Shown here one piece after another: positions 6,130-9,108 of a stretch of DNA of 9,108 nt. The first letter of the stretch is position 1. The number at the start of each line of letters is the position of its first letter. This stretch comes from an uncultured Bacilli bacterium (GTDB lineage Bacteria > Bacillota_I > Bacilli_A > RF39 > UBA660): assembly GCA_944372275.1 (NCBI GenBank), contig CALVYO010000050.1, positions 1 to 9,108 of the forward strand. The letters run 5' to 3'. The notes under the pieces were generated by a model. It made no database searches and had not been told where the DNA came from. It saw only the letters and a program-made list of their open reading frames with translations. Made by a program: the position numbers and the translations under genes.

Positions 6130-8991
6130 ATGAAAAAAGCATTGAAAAATAAGTGGAAAGAATTTAAATTAAAGATGTTTGGCTTTACTTTAATAGAATT
6201 ATTAGCAGTGGTAATAATATTAGCGATAGTAGCCTTAATAGCCACGCCAATAATATTAAATGTAATAAAAGATGCTAGAGATTCAGCAGATATGTCATCA
6301 GCGCAACTAATAGCCAATGAAGGACATAATTATTATGCAGGAGCCATGTTAGATGAAATAAAAAAAGAAGATATAGAATTAGAAAAAGATATATATAGTA
6401 AATTAAATATAACAAACAAACCAGAGATAGGTCAATTATATGTAAATAATAAAAATGAAGTAGCAATGGCAATAGTGATAAATAATAAATGTTATAAAAA
6501 GACATATGAAAGTGAAATAGAAGTAGTTGATGTAGCAGAATGCGAACTAGGATATATGGGACCAGATTCAGTAAACCCAGAAGTAAGTCAAAAAGTAATA
6601 AATACAAGTATTAATGAAAATGGATGGTATAAAGAAGATATATATGTCGAAATAGAAGTAAAAGATAATGAATCGGGAGCAAAAGGATATAAAAGATGCA
6701 TGGGACAAAGTGAATGTGAACCAAGTGAAGATATATATGAAGTAGATAATAAAATATACATAAATATAGAAAGTGCAACAAATTATGTATGTGTAATAGG
6801 AGTAGATAGAAAAGGAAATGAAAGCGAAAAAAAATGTGAAGTATACAAATTAGATAAAACCCAACCAAATGTAGAAGGAATAGAAGATAAAGTAGTACAA
6901 AAGGATGAAAAAGTAGATTTAAGTGATGGAGTAAGATATGATGATACATTAAGTGGAATAGAAGGAGAAATAATAATAGAACCAAGTAGTATAGATACAT
7001 CAGAGACAGGAACAAAACAAGTAAAGTATAAAGTAATAGATAAAGCAGGAAATATAAGAGAAGTAATAAGAAATATAATAGTAGATGCAGAAGCACCAAC
7101 AATAGAATATAACTTAGTAAATGAAGACAGTATAAATAGTAATGGATGGGCGAAGGAAAACTTCTATGTAAGAGCAACAATAACTGATAACAGTGGAAGC
7201 GGAATAAGAAGCGCAAAGAGTTGTGTAAGCAATAGTAGTAGTGAATGTAGTCCAATAGCAGAAATAAGTGGAAATACAAAAGAATTCTATATAGAAGTAG
7301 AAGGAAGCAATAGGCTATGTATAGAAGTGACAGATAACAATAATAAAACAAATAAGATATGTAGTGATACATATAAATTAGATAAAACAGCCCCAATAGC
7401 AGGAACAGCAAATATTATAGGAACATTAGGAAGTAATGGATGGTATACTTCTGATGTAACAATAAATGTAGTAAATGGAAGTGATAATTTATCAGGACAT
7501 TTAAGTACAACAAGTAATATTACAAATATAACAAGTAATACAATAGGACAAACAGTAATAATAACAACAACAGATTTAGCAGGAAATACATCAAATAAAG
7601 AATATATAGTAAAAGTAGATAAAAATAGTCCAACATTAACAGCAAAGAGTGGAAATGTAGAAATAACAGAAAAAGATAGTAATTTAGTAAGTAATTACTT
7701 TAATGTAAGTTATAGTATAAGTGGTGGAAATATAAGTTGTAGTCCAACAAATACAAATAGTTTATCAGCAGGAACTCATACATTAAGTTGTACAGCAACA
7801 GGAGAAAATGGAAAAAGTGTAACTGCTACAAAGCAAATAACAGTAAAGATAAATGAATATGCAGATAATAGTGGTGCAAATAAACCAGAACTATTAAATA
7901 ATATGATTCCAGTAAAATATGATGGAAGAAATTGGGTATATGCTGATATAAGAGAAAAATGGTATGATTATAATACAAAAGAATGGGCAAATGCGGTAGT
8001 ATTAAATAGTGGAGTAAGTAAAGATGTTGGTGATACAGTAAGTGAAAGTGAAATAGCATTATGGTATGTATGGATACCAAGATATAAATATCAATTGTTT
8101 AATGCAAGTGGTGCTCCTATTGCAGAACAAGAAATACAAGTCGTATTTGAAAGCGGAACATCAACAACTGGAACAGTAAGATGTACAGATAGCATAAGTG
8201 GATCTGGCAATGTAAGTGAAGTATGTACTAATGCAGTAAATGGAAACTGGTACACTCACCCGGCATTTACATTTGGAACAGAACAATTAACAGGATTTTG
8301 GATAGGAAAATTTGAAGTAAGTGGAAGTACAGATAAAATAACAATAAAACCTGGTTTTAATTTGCAAAGTATGAGAGACACAAATATATATGGATTCTTT
8401 ACAGCAATTCAAAATATGAAAAATGTATATGGATTATCTGGCGATAGTCACATGATAAAAAATATGGAATGGGGAGCCGTTGCTTATTTAAAACAAAGTA
8501 AGTTTGGATTAGGAGTATCAGACATAGTAATAAATGGCAATTGGTTTTTTATAGGTGGTAATGATTATAAGAATAACGTTTTACAATCTACTACAGGAAA
8601 TATATATGGCATATATGATATGAGTGGTGGTGCATATGAATATGTAATGGGAAATATGGTTGATAGAAATGGAAACTTTCAAACGTCATCTTCTGGATTT
8701 AAAGAATCTTTAGATAACAAATATTATGATAAATATTCTTATGTAGATTATGTTCAGGATAGATATTTGTATGGTAAATTAGGTGATGCAACTAAAGAGC
8801 TTGGTGAAAATAGTATTGCAACTTCATATAGCTGGTATCACGATACTGCCGATTTTCCAAACACAACCCAATCTTGGTTTCAGAGAAGCGGTTATTATGA
8901 AAATGCTGAATATGCAGGAATATTCAACTATACTGGAGGAAATGGTCAAGGGGGATGGACTATGTCTACTAGAGCAATTCTTACGCCATAA
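6130..8991 (+). CDS. giant prepilin-like surface protein: type IV pilin N-terminus, Ig-like repeats, FGE/C-type-lectin-like C-terminus
   Basis: This protein has 953 residues against roughly 130-200 for ordinary pilins. Residues 1-18 are a basic leader ending KMFG. Cleavage by prepilin peptidase after Gly 18 would expose FTLIELLAVVIILAIVALIA (19-38), a textbook class III signal with Glu at +5 and the pilin helix. A short pilin-like region runs to about 145. Next come Ig-like modules at about 148-245, 246-320, 322-420, 421-499 and 500-575; the first and third share NGW(Y/A)KE, four cysteines and a closing LDKTxP. The C-terminal domain (about 590-953) has WYVWIPRYKYQ, FWIGKFEVS, MEWGAVAYL, GNIYGIYDMSGGAYEYV and a WFQRSGYY...TRAILTP end, the pattern of FGE-sulfatase/C-type-lectin folds (compare GLYDMxGNVWEW). 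Catalytic FGE cysteines are not evident, so binding is likelier than enzymatic work. Expected location is the outer membrane face or a pilus tip. Ribosome site aggatg lies at 6119-6124. The codons 6190-8050 end mostly in A, unlike argS. Confidence 0.85.
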   Translation: MKKALKNKWKEFKLKMFGFTLIELLAVVIILAIVALIATPIILNVIKDARDSADMSSAQLIANEGHNYYAGAMLDEIKKEDIELEKDIYSKLNITNKPEIGQLYVNNKNEVAMAIVINNKCYKKTYESEIEVVDVAECELGYMGPDSVNPEVSQKVINTSINENGWYKEDIYVEIEVKDNESGAKGYKRCMGQSECEPSEDIYEVDNKIYINIESATNYVCVIGVDRKGNESEKKCEVYKLDKTQPNVEGIEDKVVQKDEKVDLSDGVRYDDTLSGIEGEIIIEPSSIDTSETGTKQVKYKVIDKAGNIREVIRNIIVDAEAPTIEYNLVNEDSINSNGWAKENFYVRATITDNSGSGIRSAKSCVSNSSSECSPIAEISGNTKEFYIEVEGSNRLCIEVTDNNNKTNKICSDTYKLDKTAPIAGTANIIGTLGSNGWYTSDVTINVVNGSDNLSGHLSTTSNITNITSNTIGQTVIITTTDLAGNTSNKEYIVKVDKNSPTLTAKSGNVEITEKDSNLVSNYFNVSYSISGGNISCSPTNTNSLSAGTHTLSCTATGENGKSVTATKQITVKINEYADNSGANKPELLNNMIPVKYDGRNWVYADIREKWYDYNTKEWANAVVLNSGVSKDVGDTVSESEIALWYVWIPRYKYQLFNASGAPIAEQEIQVVFESGTSTTGTVRCTDSISGSGNVSEVCTNAVNGNWYTHPAFTFGTEQLTGFWIGKFEVSGSTDKITIKPGFNLQSMRDTNIYGFFTAIQNMKNVYGLSGDSHMIKNMEWGAVAYLKQSKFGLGVSDIVINGNWFFIGGNDYKNNVLQSTTGNIYGIYDMSGGAYEYVMGNMVDRNGNFQTSSSGFKESLDNKYYDKYSYVDYVQDRYLYGKLGDATKELGENSIATSYSWYHDTADFPNTTQSWFQRSGYYENAEYAGIFNYTGGNGQGGWTMSTRAILTP
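6571..7389 (+). repeat. duplicated four-cysteine Ig-like modules within the prepilin-like gene
   Basis: Modules at 6571-6855 and 7093-7389 share order and spacing: Pro-rich start, INxNGW(Y/A)KE, D(N/S)xSGxxxxKxC...C, hydrophobic strand with a third Cys (VCVIGVD / LCIEVTD), a fourth Cys (KKCEVYKLDKT / KICSDTYKLDKT). Cys are at residues 190, 196, 221, 236 and 365, 373, 397, 411. Two disulfides per module are plausible. They are separated by a cysteine-free Ig-like module at 6866-7090. Confidence 0.6.
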
Positions 8992-9023
8992 AAAAGATAT
9001 GTTTTAAATAACATATCTTTTTA
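8991..9023 (+). terminator. strong intrinsic terminator after the prepilin-like gene
   Basis: Perfect 13-bp stem 8991-9003/9010-9022 with loop ttaaat. The stem begins on the last base of the TAA stop and its 3' arm ends in five T. The matching A-run makes it potentially bidirectional. It marks the end of the 4564-8991 unit. Confidence 0.85.
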
Positions 9024-9108
9024 TTCTAACGAGAGCTTGTCAAGTATAGTGTGTAAATTTATTTAATAATTATAAAAATTAATATATAAAATTGTCAAAG
9101 AGCATAGT
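9024..9108. other. gene-free AT-rich tail, possible IS end
   Basis: No supported gene. The stretch around 9032-9057 (gagcttgtcaag, tatagtgtgtaaat) recalls, from memory, terminal inverted repeats of IS256-family elements, which often carry a GTGTAAAT-like core near a GTCAA or GTGTC end. Beyond it the sequence is almost pure A/T. The assignment is weak because only one end and no transposase is in view. Confidence 0.2.

Noticed and set aside
6275..7411. Long antisense frames opposite the prepilin-like gene, rich in Leu, Tyr and His
   Set aside because: They arise from the A-ending codons of the sense gene, which remove stops from the other strand; the sense protein has clear domains.
8783..9007. 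Overlapping forward frame at the end of the prepilin-like gene
   Set aside because: It is out of frame with a well-supported gene, runs through the terminator stem and has no ribosome site or domain.
1..9108. CRISPR array, tRNA genes or a reverse transcriptase of a retroelement
   Set aside because: I looked for regularly spaced direct repeats, tRNA cloverleaf landmarks and a reverse transcriptase frame and saw none.

Overview
The window is strongly AT-rich DNA with short intergenic gaps, a T-box riboswitch and intrinsic terminators. This fits a low-GC Firmicutes/Bacilli-type genome, perhaps one of the uncultured gut Bacilli with reduced genomes; the taxon is an inference. The standard genetic code holds: no long gene contains an in-frame TGA, and Trp is TGG. 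A LytR-CpsA-Psr protein implies a cell wall carrying anionic glycopolymers, so this is not a wall-less mollicute.

Positions 1-733 hold the 3' part of a TnpB nuclease gene (IS200/IS605 type) and its structured downstream flank, the likely omega-RNA and element right end. Positions 757-2609 hold a palindrome, an extended -10 promoter and a membrane-anchored LCP protein with an unusual extracellular tail. Positions 2613-4540 form a self-contained arginyl-tRNA synthetase unit: consensus promoter, T-box leader with a CGC (Arg) specifier, argS, and a terminator whose stem starts inside the argS stop region.

Positions 4540-9023 look like one transcription unit. It starts from an extended -10 promoter fused to the argS terminator. 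It encodes an HExxH metallopeptidase-like protein of unknown family, a DnaQ/PolC-type DEDDh exonuclease, and a 953-residue protein. It ends at a strong 13-bp terminator. The 953-residue protein joins a type IV prepilin N-terminus to about five Ig-like modules and a C-terminal formylglycine-generating-enzyme/C-type-lectin-like domain. It is the most unusual gene here: domain order, repeated cysteine pattern and A-ending codon use all set it apart from its neighbours. No pilus assembly genes lie in the window.

The last 85 bases hold no gene; a short stretch there may be the end of another insertion sequence. I found no tRNA, rRNA, CRISPR array or reverse transcriptase.
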